Assembly (NCBI GenBank): GCA_903845365.1
Contig: CAIMXI010000503.1
Span: forward strand, 1-32,362
Length of the DNA: 32,362 nt
Direction of reading: 5' to 3'
Source of the DNA: an uncultured Geobacteraceae bacterium
GTDB lineage: Bacteria; Desulfobacterota; Desulfuromonadia; Geobacterales; Pseudopelobacteraceae
Part shown: positions 23,392 through 32,298 of the stretch, piece by piece
How the letters are laid out: every line of letters begins with the position of its first letter
How positions within the stretch are numbered: position 1 is the stretch's first letter
Position numbers and translations under genes: made by a program
Notes under the pieces: model-generated
Database searches by the model: none
What the model saw: only the letters and a program-made list of their open reading frames with translations
Told to the model about the DNA's origin: nothing

Positions 23392-23979
23392 TTACTTCTG
23401 AACCACAAACTCGTCTCTACGATTTTTAGACCACGCTGCCTCGTCGCTCCCCTGTACAGCCGGCTTTTCCTTGCCGTAGCTCAGCACTGAAAGCCTCTCA
23501 GGCTGTACTCCCAAGGTTGTCAGGTATTTTGCCGCAGCTTTTGCACGCCGCTCGCCAAGCGCCAGGTTGTACTCGGCTGAACCTCGCTCATCGCAGTTTC
23601 CTTCAATACGAACTTTTACAGTTTTTTTATCTTTTATCAGAATTTCGGCACTCCGTGTCAGAGTATCCCTTGACGATTTGCTTAAGTCAGAATTGTCAAA
23701 ATCAAAGTAGACTTTGTCGAACGCCGCGTCACCACCTGAAGCTTTGCCAGTATTTTGCGGATAAGTCATCGCAGAAGCTGCTGGAACGGTCTGTGCTGCC
23801 GTCGGTACGTTCTTTTTATGATCAGCCGCTGCCGTATTGGCCGTTGGCGTAGAATTAGCCGGTTTGGTCATCGCAATTGGCTCATCCTTTTTGACAACTT
23901 CCTTGCTTGCACACCCAAATGCCCCCAACATCAATCCGAAACATCCAACTGTCATAATAATTCTTTGTCCCGCGTTCAT
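23392..23979 (-). CDS. pal: Peptidoglycan-associated lipoprotein (Pal/OmpA family)
   Basis: A 195-residue lipoprotein. The signal peptide (MTVGCFGLMLGAFGC) ends in a somewhat atypical lipobox, AFGC at residues 20-23, so Cys23 should be lipidated. A flexible, Lys/Ala/Pro/Thr-rich linker (about 24-82) leads to the OmpA-C domain (about 85-195): KVYFDFDNSDLSKSSRDTL, VRIEGNCDERGSAEYNLALG and GERRAKAAAKYLTTLGV, ending KNRRDEFVVQK. This is the peptidoglycan (diaminopimelate)-binding fold of Pal, which links the outer membrane to the cell wall in the Tol-Pal system. No tol genes are adjacent, so it may be a Pal paralogue. AGGGGAAGAGCC precedes the ATG. Confidence 0.88.
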   Translation of the reverse strand: MNAGQRIIMTVGCFGLMLGAFGCASKEVVKKDEPIAMTKPANSTPTANTAAADHKKNVPTAAQTVPAASAMTYPQNTGKASGGDAAFDKVYFDFDNSDLSKSSRDTLTRSAEILIKDKKTVKVRIEGNCDERGSAEYNLALGERRAKAAAKYLTTLGVQPERLSVLSYGKEKPAVQGSDEAAWSKNRRDEFVVQK

Positions 23980-24004
23980 GGCTCTTCCCCTTTCGTTGTG
24001 TCTG

Positions 24005-24033
24005 TTGACATAATATGTTTCATGTGTTAATTA
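24005..24033 (+). promoter_or_regulatory. Sigma70-like promoter of the MarR gene
   Basis: TTGACA (24005-24010), a 17-bp spacer, TAATTA (24028-24033). The -35 is perfect and the -10 has two mismatches. It lies in the 75-bp divergent gap between pal and the marR-type gene. The short imperfect dyad GTGT...ACAC at about 24024-24043 overlaps the -10 and could be a self-operator. Confidence 0.5.
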
Positions 24034-24054
24034 TTTACTACACTAACTATTTCT

Positions 24055-24594
24055 ATGTCAAACAAAAAAATGGGGCCTGGAATGAGCTTACTCGAAAATG
24101 ACAAAGGTGCTGACAATGTGGTTTGTACTTTGCCCGTTGAGCCGAATGGTGAAATGATCTCCGGAGTTGTTGAGTGGCTTCATAACCTGTTGAGTACATT
24201 CGATGAACAGTCTCGTGAAATTAATAAAGTGACAGGAGTCAGCAGAAATGAGGTTCTTGCTATCAGAATGGTTTCGATTTCACCGTCGATCACTGTTTCT
24301 GAGCTTGCAAAGCGTATGCAGATCAGTTCGGTCACCATGGTAAGGATTCTTGACCGGCTGGAGAAGAAGGATCTCATTGCCAGAACACGCTCGAACAGAG
24401 ACCGGCGGGTGGTCGAAATCAGTATCACTGATAAAGCCCAGGACATCGATGTGATGCTAGGCAACATAACTCACGATATCCTGAAATGTTGTCTGGGTGT
24501 TTCTGACGATGATGAACTGTTGGCCAAGCTCAAACCGTTGCAGAAACTATCTTCACAAATCAATTCAAACAGCTTAGGCGTAACCCTGGAATAG
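24055..24594 (+). CDS. MarR-family transcriptional regulator
   Basis: A 179-residue regulator, or 170 residues if translation starts at ATG 24082, which has GGGG seven bases upstream; ATG 24055 has no clear ribosome binding site and would be only about 15 bases from the transcript start. The winged helix is visible: SVSELAKRMQ-like SITVSELAKRMQISSVTMVR (recognition helix), LDRLEKKDLIARTRSNRDRR (wing with the D-R-R signature) and VVEISITDKAQ. MarR proteins are dimeric, often ligand-responsive repressors. It immediately precedes the trehalose genes in the same direction (17 bp before the GH15 gene), so it probably belongs to and controls that operon. Confidence 0.85.
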   Translation: MSNKKMGPGMSLLENDKGADNVVCTLPVEPNGEMISGVVEWLHNLLSTFDEQSREINKVTGVSRNEVLAIRMVSISPSITVSELAKRMQISSVTMVRILDRLEKKDLIARTRSNRDRRVVEISITDKAQDIDVMLGNITHDILKCCLGVSDDDELLAKLKPLQKLSSQINSNSLGVTLE

Positions 24595-24611
24595 AAGATA
24601 GAGGAGTTGTT

Positions 24612-26450
24612 GTGGTCAATAACCTCTCATTTCAAATAAATCTGGATGAGGATAAAACAATGAAACCTTCACTTGATCTAGCCCTTATAGGAAATGGTCA
24701 AATTGGTGCTTTGATCAACAAAGCTGCCGAAATTGTCTGGTACTGTCTCCCTTCTTTTGATGGCGACCCGGCTTTTTGCTCCCTGCTCAATGCTCACGCT
24801 GAAGAAGAAGGTCACGGTTACTGCTCGGTAGAACTACTCGACTGCTCCACAATCAGCCAGCACTATATCGATAATACCGCCGTGCTGGTTACACGCATGA
24901 CCGACCACCAAGACAGCGAAATTGAGATTTTTGACTTCGCCCCTCGCTTTCGCCAGTACGGCAGAATTTTTTCACCACTGATGTTGATTCGCGAAATCAA
25001 ACTAATAAGAGGAACGCCTCGAATCCGTCTGCGTGTTCGCCCAGCCTACGACTATGGAAAGTGTCTCTGTGATACGACGCGTGGCAGTCATCACATTCGC
25101 TATGTTGGTTCTGACTGGGTATTGCGCTTGACGACGGATATGTCATTGACAGCAATTAAAGAGGAATTACCTTTCTTTCTCGATAGAAAAATCACTCTGA
25201 TATTCGGGGCTGATGAGACCATCTCAGAATCGGTTTCCGATTTGGCACGCCGCTTCCGCTGCGAAACGCTCAGTTATTGGCAAGATTGGGTGCGGGATCT
25301 CGGTATCCCGTTTGAGTGGCAGGATGAAGTAATTCGAGCGGCGATTACGCTCAAACTAAACGCATTTGAAGATACCGGCGCGATAATAGCTGCCATGACC
25401 ACCTCAATCCCCGAAGCTGCCGGAACCACCAGAAATTGGGATTATCGTTACTGCTGGCTGCGCGACTCCTATTTCGTTGTAAATGCACTTAACCGTCTTG
25501 GTACAACCCACACTATGGAGAAATATCTCGCTTACCTTATCAATCTCGTCGCTGGTGGGAGTGGCAGTGCTATTCAACCGGTATATGGGATCGACGGCAA
25601 AGTACGCTTAGTTGAAAGCATTGTTGAGTCGCTGCCGGGATATCGCGGCATTGGGCCGGTGCGAGTTGGTAATCAAGCATACCAGCAAGTACAGCATGAC
25701 GTGTATGGCTCAGCAATACTGGCAGTGGCCCACGTATTCTTTGATCAGCGCTTGGTACGAAGAGGGGACAACGCACTCTTCAGACGTCTTGAACCTCTTG
25801 GAGAAACCGCCGTGCTCGTCTACGATCAGCCTGACGCAGGTCTGTGGGAACTACGAGGTGCCTTACGAGTGCACACGTTCTCCAGTGTCATGTGCTGGGC
25901 AGCCTGCGATCGATTGGCAAAGATTGCGACCCGACTTGGAGTCTCCGAGCGTGCTTCTTACTGGCGTAACCATGCGGATCGAATTCACGCGGTCATCTGC
26001 AAATATGCCTGGAACCATGAGAGACAGGCCTTTGTTGCCTCATTCGGTGGTGATTCCCTGGATGCCAGCATGTTGCTGCTCCATGATATTGGCTTTCTGA
26101 CTGCTGACGATCCACGGTTTGCTTCGACAGTTTCTGCTATCGAAGACGATCTTAAACGTGGCGATTATATTTATCGCTACCTTGAGGCAGATGATTTTGG
26201 CGTGCCGGAAAACGCATTTCTCGTCTGCACGTTCTGGTATATCTATGCATTAGTCGCCCTGGACAGGAATATTGAAGCACGGGAATTATTCGAGCGACTG
26301 TTGTCATGTCGTAACAGCCATGGGCTGTTTGCTGAACATATCGATCCCAGGACGGGAGAACAGTGGGGTAATTTTGTCCAGACCTACAGCATGGTTGGCC
26401 TGATTAATTGTGCCATACGTCTGAGCCAGCGTTGGGACAGCGCTTTTTAG
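24612..26450 (+). CDS. GH15-family glycoside hydrolase (trehalase/glucoamylase-like)
   Basis: A 612-residue protein, start GTG 24612 with AGGAG five bases upstream; ATG 24660 with GAGG eight bases upstream is an equally good start and lies right before the conserved SLDLALIGNGQIGALI. The N-terminal beta-sandwich has EIVWYCLPSFDGDPAFCSLL. The (alpha/alpha)6 barrel has TTRNWDYRYCWLRDS (substrate site), DAGLWELRGALRVHTFSSV containing the candidate catalytic acid Glu, and GLFAEHIDPRTGEQWGNFVQ with the candidate base Glu. GH15 includes glucoamylases and bacterial/archaeal trehalases. Position before otsA and otsB favours trehalose or related alpha-glucoside hydrolysis. No signal peptide is seen, so it is cytoplasmic. 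Confidence 0.85.
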   Translation: MVNNLSFQINLDEDKTMKPSLDLALIGNGQIGALINKAAEIVWYCLPSFDGDPAFCSLLNAHAEEEGHGYCSVELLDCSTISQHYIDNTAVLVTRMTDHQDSEIEIFDFAPRFRQYGRIFSPLMLIREIKLIRGTPRIRLRVRPAYDYGKCLCDTTRGSHHIRYVGSDWVLRLTTDMSLTAIKEELPFFLDRKITLIFGADETISESVSDLARRFRCETLSYWQDWVRDLGIPFEWQDEVIRAAITLKLNAFEDTGAIIAAMTTSIPEAAGTTRNWDYRYCWLRDSYFVVNALNRLGTTHTMEKYLAYLINLVAGGSGSAIQPVYGIDGKVRLVESIVESLPGYRGIGPVRVGNQAYQQVQHDVYGSAILAVAHVFFDQRLVRRGDNALFRRLEPLGETAVLVYDQPDAGLWELRGALRVHTFSSVMCWAACDRLAKIATRLGVSERASYWRNHADRIHAVICKYAWNHERQAFVASFGGDSLDASMLLLHDIGFLTADDPRFASTVSAIEDDLKRGDYIYRYLEADDFGVPENAFLVCTFWYIYALVALDRNIEARELFERLLSCRNSHGLFAEHIDPRTGEQWGNFVQTYSMVGLINCAIRLSQRWDSAF

Positions 26451-26490
26451 GCGCTAGATCGTTATCTGGATAAAGGAGGAGAGCAAATAA

Positions 26491-28740
26491 ATGCCCTCAC
26501 ATAAATTGTCATTACGTTCGTTTCGACTCGCTTTCAGATTTGTGCTCCCACTTACGATTGCGCTTGCGTTGCTCGCATATGCCGTTGTGCCACTGGTTGA
26601 TAAGTTGACTCTTCGTTGGTTTGTACGTGATCTTGATATCCGTGCTCGCTTAATCACCAGCACGATGCAGGAACCTTTTGAAAGCCTGCTTCTGCTTGGT
26701 GATCGCGGCAAAATCAACACTCTGCTTACAAGAGCTATTAGAGATGAACGCTTGCTTGCTCTCGGGTATTGCTCTCCAGAAGGCAGGCTACTCTACCGAA
26801 CCGCTAATTTTCCAGAATCGGTATCATGTTCACAAACCAAAAGCCCAAATGGAGAGATTCAACCACTTCAGCAACTGGCTCAGGGTATGGTGCATGTTGC
26901 CGTCAAACCGCTTGATCATGACAAAGGGGCGACAGGTGCGCTGGTTCTGGTTCATGATATGAGTTTTGTTGAGCGCCGAAGTGCTGACACCCGCAATTAT
27001 GTGATTCTGCTATTTGCGGTGCTTGGTATTATTACGTCATTGATAACCGTTTTTGTTGCACACCTGAGTTGGCGCGGGTGGATGGATGGAGTACGCGCTA
27101 TGCTCCGTGGTGAGGGTTTGTTGAAGCCGTTCACTAACCCTGAAAATTCGGAGTTGGAGCCGCTTGTGGGTGACCTCCGTGTCCTCATGCGCAGCCTTGA
27201 TGCAGAAAGAAGGCTTGCGGATGACATTACAATCACTTGGAGTCCGGAGACCCTTAAAAACCTCCTCCACAAACAGTTGGTGGGTGAGAAGATTATCGTG
27301 GTTTCTAATCGCGAACCATACATCCATAGCAAAATAAATGGCGAGATCGAGGTACATCGTCCCGCCAGCGGTCTGGTAACTGCTGTTGAGCCGGTCATGC
27401 GTGCCTGCTCCGGCACTTGGATAGCCCACGGAAGCGGAACTGCCGACCTGGAAACGGTCGATAAATTTGACCGCGTTATGGTGCCGCCCGATAAACCGGA
27501 ATACAACCTGAGAAGAATCTGGCTCACGGAAGAAGAGGAAAAGGGATACTACTACGGATTCTCCAATGAAGGATTCTGGCCGCTCTGTCATATAGCGCAC
27601 GTCCGGCCGGTATTTCGTACCTGTGACTGGGAGCAGTATGTGAAGATCAACCAGCGCTTTGCCGATGCCGTGGTCGCTGAAGCAGACAGCGACAATCCGG
27701 TTGTGCTGGTACAGGATTATCATTTTGCCCTGTTGCCGGGTATGATTCGCGCGCTTCTCCCCAAAGCAACCATTATCACTTTCTGGCATATCCCGTGGCC
27801 CAATCCAGAGTCATTTGGTATTTGTCCATGGCGTGAGGAGCTGCTAAAAGGGATGCTGGGAAGCACGATTCTCGGCTTTCATACCCCCTATCACTGCAAG
27901 AACTTTCTGGAAACGGTGGATCGATATCTGGAGACCCGTATCGAGCACGAATCATCCACCATTTCCCGTTGCGGACAGTTGACCATGGTCGAGAGTTACC
28001 CGATCTCGATTCAGTGGCCGCCCTCCTGGCAAGGCACACTGCCGCCGGTGGAACAGACCCGAGCGGAGATTCTGACAGAACTGGGTCTTCCGCCGGATCA
28101 ACTGTTAGGGATTGGTGTTGACCGGATGGACTATACCAAGGGGATTCTGGAACGGTTCAACGCGGTTGAGCGCATGCTGGAACTGCACCCTGAACTGGTG
28201 GGCCGTTTTAGCTTTATCCAGATTGCGGCTCCGAGCCGCTCGGCGCTTGAAGAATACCAGGCTTTTGAAGCGCGGTTGCATGCTCTGGAGCAACGGATCA
28301 ATACGCGCTTTACGCAGGATGGACACAAGGCGATACTCCTCAAGGCCGCGCACCATGAGCCAGACCAGGTAAATCGCTATTACCGGGCCGCACAGGTCTG
28401 TATGGTTACGAGCCTCCACGACGGCATGAATCTGGTTGCCAAGGAGTATGTGGCGGCACGCGATGATGAGCGGGGAGTTCTGGTGTTGAGTCAGTTTACC
28501 GGCGCTGCCAACGAGTTATATGAGGCGCTGATCGTCAATCCGTATCATGTGGAGCAGACTGCCGAGGCGCTCTACCAGGGACTAACCATGCCGGAATACG
28601 AACAGCAGGAACGGATGCGCAGCATGCGGGCCCAGGTGCGTGATTTTAATGTGTATCGGTGGGCCGGGCGAATGCTCCTTGACGCTGCCCGGGTTCGCCA
28701 ACGGGAAAAATTAGCCACAAGAATCGGGAGAGTGTCGTGA
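26491..28740 (+). CDS. otsA: Trehalose-6-phosphate synthase fused to an N-terminal two-helix sensor module
   Basis: A 749-residue protein, with GGAGGAG ahead of ATG 26491. Residues 1-36 are basic then hydrophobic (transmembrane 1, FVLPLTIALALLAYAVVPLV). Residues about 40-165 form an extracytoplasmic domain, and transmembrane 2 is about 169-192 (VILLFAVLGIITSLITVFVA). A HAMP-like linker (about 193-250) leads to the GT20 catalytic domain (about 265-745). This retains EKIIVVSNREP, VLVQDYHFALLP, FWHIPWPNPE, VDRMDYTKGILERF and LHDGMNLVAKEYVAAR, which together contain the UDP-glucose and glucose-6-phosphate residues of OtsA. It should make trehalose-6-phosphate at the inner membrane. Stand-alone OtsA is about 470 residues; the added module has the layout of a chemoreceptor or histidine-kinase sensor. 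The stop overlaps the otsB start. Confidence 0.9.
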   Translation: MPSHKLSLRSFRLAFRFVLPLTIALALLAYAVVPLVDKLTLRWFVRDLDIRARLITSTMQEPFESLLLLGDRGKINTLLTRAIRDERLLALGYCSPEGRLLYRTANFPESVSCSQTKSPNGEIQPLQQLAQGMVHVAVKPLDHDKGATGALVLVHDMSFVERRSADTRNYVILLFAVLGIITSLITVFVAHLSWRGWMDGVRAMLRGEGLLKPFTNPENSELEPLVGDLRVLMRSLDAERRLADDITITWSPETLKNLLHKQLVGEKIIVVSNREPYIHSKINGEIEVHRPASGLVTAVEPVMRACSGTWIAHGSGTADLETVDKFDRVMVPPDKPEYNLRRIWLTEEEEKGYYYGFSNEGFWPLCHIAHVRPVFRTCDWEQYVKINQRFADAVVAEADSDNPVVLVQDYHFALLPGMIRALLPKATIITFWHIPWPNPESFGICPWREELLKGMLGSTILGFHTPYHCKNFLETVDRYLETRIEHESSTISRCGQLTMVESYPISIQWPPSWQGTLPPVEQTRAEILTELGLPPDQLLGIGVDRMDYTKGILERFNAVERMLELHPELVGRFSFIQIAAPSRSALEEYQAFEARLHALEQRINTRFTQDGHKAILLKAAHHEPDQVNRYYRAAQVCMVTSLHDGMNLVAKEYVAARDDERGVLVLSQFTGAANELYEALIVNPYHVEQTAEALYQGLTMPEYEQQERMRSMRAQVRDFNVYRWAGRMLLDAARVRQREKLATRIGRVS

Positions 28741-29549
28741 CAGCATCATACATATTCAGTCCAAAAGGACTTGCTGCTCTTGCCCGCTTTGTTGAACCGG
28801 ATACCCTGTTCGCGTTCGATCTGGACGGCACCCTGGCGCCGATTGTCGATGACTATGCAGCAGTGCAGATAGCGGAACCGGTTCGTGCAACATTGGGACG
28901 GTTGGTAAAAGTTGCGAAAGTTGCAGTGATCACCGGTAGGTCACGGCAAGATGCCATGGCGATTCTCGGATTTGAACCACATTTACTGGTTGGCAACCAT
29001 GGCTCTGAATGGCCAGCCCAAGCGGGTCGTCGGAATTGGCAACAAATAGCGCTTTGCCTCAAATGGCAAGAACAGTTGAAAAACATGTTTTGTTGCATTC
29101 AGGGGGTAGAGATTGAATTTAAGTCTGAATCAGTTTCTCTCCATTATCGTAAGGCAGACGACACGGAAAAGGCTCTCTCACTCATTAATGCCGCAATTGC
29201 GAAACTCGAACCGGCACCCCGAAGAATAGGAGGTAAATTTGTTGTCAATCTACTTCCAGCCGAAGCATTAACAAAAGGGGATGCGCTTGTCGCCGCTATG
29301 GATATGTTCGTGTTGCAACGGGCGATTTTTATCGGTGATGATGTGACGGACGAAGAGGTATTCAAGCTGAAGAATGTGGACATTTTCGGCATACATATCG
29401 GAAATGATGACCAGACTGCAGCACCGTATTATCTGAAAAAACAATCGGCGCTGTTGGGGCTGCTCAATTCAATGGTAGGGATGCTGGAGTCGCACAGTGA
29501 CAAAAATGCTCTGTCCATCAAGGGACTAGAAAAAGGAGAAGAACCATGA
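28737..29549 (+). CDS. otsB: Trehalose-6-phosphate phosphatase
   Basis: A 270-residue HAD-superfamily phosphatase that removes phosphate from trehalose-6-phosphate. Motifs: FAFDLDGTLAPI (nucleophile and acid/base Asp), KVAVITGRSRQDAM (motif II), a Lys in FVVNLLPAEALTKGDAL (motif III), and FIGDDVTDEEVF (motif IV, Mg binding). The cap domain lies between motifs II and III, including LVGNHGSEW. It begins at GTG 28737, four bases inside otsA (GTGA), so it is translationally coupled to it. The last codons overlap a further small gene starting at 29546. Confidence 0.93.
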   Translation: MTASYIFSPKGLAALARFVEPDTLFAFDLDGTLAPIVDDYAAVQIAEPVRATLGRLVKVAKVAVITGRSRQDAMAILGFEPHLLVGNHGSEWPAQAGRRNWQQIALCLKWQEQLKNMFCCIQGVEIEFKSESVSLHYRKADDTEKALSLINAAIAKLEPAPRRIGGKFVVNLLPAEALTKGDALVAAMDMFVLQRAIFIGDDVTDEEVFKLKNVDIFGIHIGNDDQTAAPYYLKKQSALLGLLNSMVGMLESHSDKNALSIKGLEKGEEP

Positions 29550-29629
29550 AGACAGAAAGTATGAAAAGTATGACGCTATGGCTTGCGATAATGATGATAT
29601 TTGTCGGCTATTGGCGATATTTCGACTAA
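29546..29629 (+). CDS. 27-residue membrane microprotein downstream of otsB
   Basis: An ATG at 29546 overlaps the otsB stop (ATGA) and has an ideal ribosome binding site (AAAAGGAG, with seven bases to the ATG). The frame runs 27 codons to TAA 29627-29629. The product has a polar start (MKTESMKSM), one hydrophobic stretch TLWLAIMMIFVGYW, and a short RYFD tail, long enough for a marginal transmembrane segment. The overlap and the ribosome binding site are the evidence for translation; gene-calling normally ignores frames this short. It could regulate or localise the membrane-bound OtsA, but no homologue is known to me. Confidence 0.5.
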   Translation: MKTESMKSMTLWLAIMMIFVGYWRYFD

Positions 29630-29774
29630 TATCGGGAGTGGTGTTCAGTATCGAGTTAAAGTAATAAGCAGATAAACAGGGATATCCGATACCATTTCAG
29701 ATACCGTCTGACTGTGCGCTGCCGCCGGAATTTATTACCAGCGACAATGATGCAAGATTTTCCTGATTTGATTT

Positions 29775-30629
29775 CTAGCTCGTAATTAATAACCCTTCTG
29801 CCGTGACTTCCTCCCTGGTAAAATGAGGCGCACGAAAATTCATGCTTGGAATATTAAAAATAATCGATGTGTAGTGAGAAAACCCAGACCACCAGGTCGC
29901 CCAGGAATTAATATGATAATTGAAGCGGGAGTTCTTCAGCATGCACATATCAATTGCTACCGGCAGCACATTTCCAAAAGCGCCATGTTGTGATTGATGC
30001 GGAAGCATCAACATGCCGTAGCGTTTTGCTATCTCGCACTTCAACTCATAGCAATCGCTTGTCACTACAACAGGAAATTTAGCATGCGGTAACACATGCT
30101 GCTCGATTGTTGAATATATTACCTTTATTATGTCGTTGCGCACCTTACTTGTAGTTGTCTCTGTGTAAAAGTGATCGCCACAACGCAAGCTGAGTACTTC
30201 GTAATCTGTCTTTTGCAGTGATTGAGTCATCATGCGCTCAACATCGTCCGTAAATAGATAAACCTTTTGAATAAATTTACGGGTGCTCTCTGGAAGAGTA
30301 AGACGATTCCAATTGCCAAGGTTTGTGCAGACATAAAGCTCAGTTTCGTTGGAATTCTGGAATGAAACCAGGCGGTTTTGCAGCACCGTGTGGTCTTCAA
30401 AAAACTCCTCCGCGCAAGCAATTCGACTTTCTTCCCCAACATGGAAGATCGATGGATCCTGCTCAATCAAGTCTGCAAATTCGGTTTGACTGACATCAAT
30501 AAACAGTTCAATCCCGCTATTTTGCACCTTCTCAAAAAGATGGCAGGCGCCCCGGATAAAATCACCCAGTCCCGGTGGACTATTGACCCATTGCTGGGGT
30601 CCTTTGTAGACTTGAATGACGCGCTTCAT
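29775..30629 (-). CDS. Putative glycosyltransferase, fucosyltransferase-like
   Basis: A 284-residue cytoplasmic protein. ATG 30629 is chosen because AAGGA is eight bases upstream; the longer frame starts with a TTG at 30650 inside the AT-rich leader. The N-terminus, QVYKGPQQWVNSPPGLGDFI, contains the G-x-GD motif common at the start of GT-B-type sugar transferases that bind a nucleotide sugar. Later segments, VLSLRCGDHFY, KFPVVVTSDCYELKCEIAKR and LPVAIDMCMLKNSRFNYHIN, have the pattern of fucosyltransferase-like and NodZ-like folds (a conserved DSxxE-type acceptor/nucleotide region seen here as AIDMCML). Base composition is AT-richer than the trehalose genes next to it. It sits with two other transferase genes in one direction. 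Donor and acceptor are unknown. Confidence 0.5.
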   Translation of the reverse strand: MKRVIQVYKGPQQWVNSPPGLGDFIRGACHLFEKVQNSGIELFIDVSQTEFADLIEQDPSIFHVGEESRIACAEEFFEDHTVLQNRLVSFQNSNETELYVCTNLGNWNRLTLPESTRKFIQKVYLFTDDVERMMTQSLQKTDYEVLSLRCGDHFYTETTTSKVRNDIIKVIYSTIEQHVLPHAKFPVVVTSDCYELKCEIAKRYGMLMLPHQSQHGAFGNVLPVAIDMCMLKNSRFNYHINSWATWWSGFSHYTSIIFNIPSMNFRAPHFTREEVTAEGLLITS

Positions 30630-30725
30630 CTCATTATTCCTTTTTTTCAACAGCGATCCCGCTCACTGGGCCACTTAAGTACCATAGAACTATTGACTGT
30701 CAAGATAGGATTTTTTGATACTCCG

Positions 30726-31535
30726 CTATCCGATGTGCAAAATTGATTTTTTTAAATCATCCAGGTAGGGGGCATACACGTTGGCAAGTGTAAGCGATGG
30801 AATAGTATAATTGCCCACAACAACTTTCCCTTCTGAAATACCCAGGCCGTGAAAATGGTGCCAAATCGCTTCGTTGCATTGAAAGCGAATTGAATTCCAT
30901 GGTGCTTGCATCCATTCCTGATGTTTAAGTACATGCACCTGTTCAGGGAATCGCTCGGTCCAGTCATCAAGATATTTCTGATCGCCGAATTTTCCATCTT
31001 CAAATCGTATATGGCACCATTCAATACAACGCTCCTCCCACCATTTGCGAACAACTTCTCCTCCCTCACGATAAAAGGTAATAAACTGTACGCAATATTT
31101 TCCGCTGGTGGCGGATTGATCGTATTCTGGAGCAAAACCATGCTCAGTAATCAATACCCGCTTTCCGGATCCTTCCAGCTCACTAAATATCGGAGACGGG
31201 CTTTTAAGTAGCCACATGTCTGCGTCTATGTATGTTGCGCGAGCCACAGTAGGGTCTGCTTCAAAAACGAATTGCGGAGTGAATGGTGTCAACGTCCAGC
31301 AATATTCGACTTTATTTCGTGCAGCTTTAATGCTCTTCAATTCATCTGTTTCCAGATTCTCTAATTGCAATAACTGCATATGTGGCAACGCCATTCTCAG
31401 TAAGACATCATAAGTACCGTTGTCCATACACAATACCCACAGCGTGAAAGCACCCGAGTGACGTTCCATCGAGGCATATAGAGCCACCCCCCGAAACAAA
31501 TACAGACTGTCAAAAAGTGTTACATAGTGTTCCAT
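30726..31535 (-). CDS. GT-A-fold glycosyltransferase (GT8-like)
   Basis: A 269-residue protein with GAGGG six bases before ATG 31535. The N-terminus MEHYVTLFDSLYLFRGVALY begins a Rossmann-type sugar-nucleotide domain, and TYIDADMWLL carries the D-x-D metal-binding motif of GT-A enzymes. KFGDQKYLDDW and WNSIRFQ further resemble the acceptor side of GT8-like enzymes, which transfer sugars in surface polysaccharide or protein glycosylation. No signal peptide or transmembrane segment is seen, so it works in the cytoplasm. It lies between two other AT-rich transferase genes and is likely part of a surface glycan locus running beyond the window. Confidence 0.7.
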   Translation of the reverse strand: MEHYVTLFDSLYLFRGVALYASMERHSGAFTLWVLCMDNGTYDVLLRMALPHMQLLQLENLETDELKSIKAARNKVEYCWTLTPFTPQFVFEADPTVARATYIDADMWLLKSPSPIFSELEGSGKRVLITEHGFAPEYDQSATSGKYCVQFITFYREGGEVVRKWWEERCIEWCHIRFEDGKFGDQKYLDDWTERFPEQVHVLKHQEWMQAPWNSIRFQCNEAIWHHFHGLGISEGKVVVGNYTIPSLTLANVYAPYLDDLKKSILHIG

Positions 31536-31598
31536 ACTTTACCCTCGATTACCTCGATATTCTGGGATAAGGCTGTGCAACCGCATTAAATGTATTCA

Positions 31599-32234
31599 TC
31601 AACAGTTGCGACTAATTTCAGCAAATACGGGAGTTTGTGAACGATCATGCAAATATAAACTTTCTTTACGCGCATTGTTACCGATTAACTTTACCAAACC
31701 AATAGGCCAATTGCGCATACTTTGGATTGCAAGCGAAACATTTGATGACAGGTTTCCTACAAAATAATCACATTTAGCTGCTAGTAGTGAATCCAACAAG
31801 ACTTCCTCGCCGATTTTGATGCCATCTAAATCATTCATAAAGTGTACACCGACATTGGACGCAGAACGAGTCGCCTCAGTAAATAGTAGCTTATCTCCGT
31901 AACGCATTCTATATTCCTTTAATACCGTTTCGGAATCAGTAAGTAAAAACACACCAATACCGGGATTCAGCTCTATAATTCTGTCAATGCATTCGTAATT
32001 GAAGGCATTGAAGGCGTTGATTCGATCAAGTTGTTCACATTCAAATTCCATCTCATTGCACTTATCTGAACCACGCACATGTACTCCAACCCATGGCCTT
32101 CCAGCCATATATCGCTTCCAGAAAATTTCGACTTTCTTTTCCAGACTAGCCACTGGTTTTATGTACTTTTTGAACATTTCAGCATACAATTCATCATCTG
32201 TTTTACCGAAATATTTGGAGCTTCTTTGACGCTC
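31599..32234 (-). pseudogene. 5'-truncated glycosyltransferase (GT23/NodZ-like fucosyltransferase)
   Basis: The coding frame is intact from about 32234 down to the stop at 31599, but no credible start remains; the only start codon giving most of it is a TTG at 32189 without a ribosome binding site. The readable protein includes SSKYFGKTDDELYAEM before that TTG, showing the gene continued further upstream. Motif WVGVHVRGSDK is the basic nucleotide-sugar (GDP-fucose) site of GT23/NodZ-like and related enzymes, and DSLLAAKCDYFVGNLSSNVS is the conserved C-terminal segment. A TAA stop is present in frame at about 32255, inside what looks like an insertion-sequence end. I read it as an old transferase gene cut by insertion; expression as a 196-residue fragment from TTG is possible. 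Confidence 0.6.
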
Positions 32235-32273
32235 ACCTGAATTGACCCATGTTTACTCAATAAAACTGACCCA
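32232..32273. mobile_element. Possible IS21-type terminal repeats
   Basis: On the minus strand, TGGGTCAGTTTTATTGAG (32273-32256) and TGGGTCAATTCAGGTGAG (32249-32232) match at 13 of 18 positions and are 24 bp apart in the same orientation. Tandem 'TGGGTCA...' copies just inside an element's end are typical of some IS21-family insertion sequences. They abut the broken 5' end of a transferase gene and are followed by a strong terminator. No transposase is in the window, so this is a suggestion only. Confidence 0.35.
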
Positions 32274-32298
32274 TCCATGTAGCAATGTTCAGATTATT

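Noticed and set aside
27037..27789. 250-residue minus-strand frame within otsA
   Set aside because: Antisense of conserved GT20 sequence; no start signal and no family similarity.
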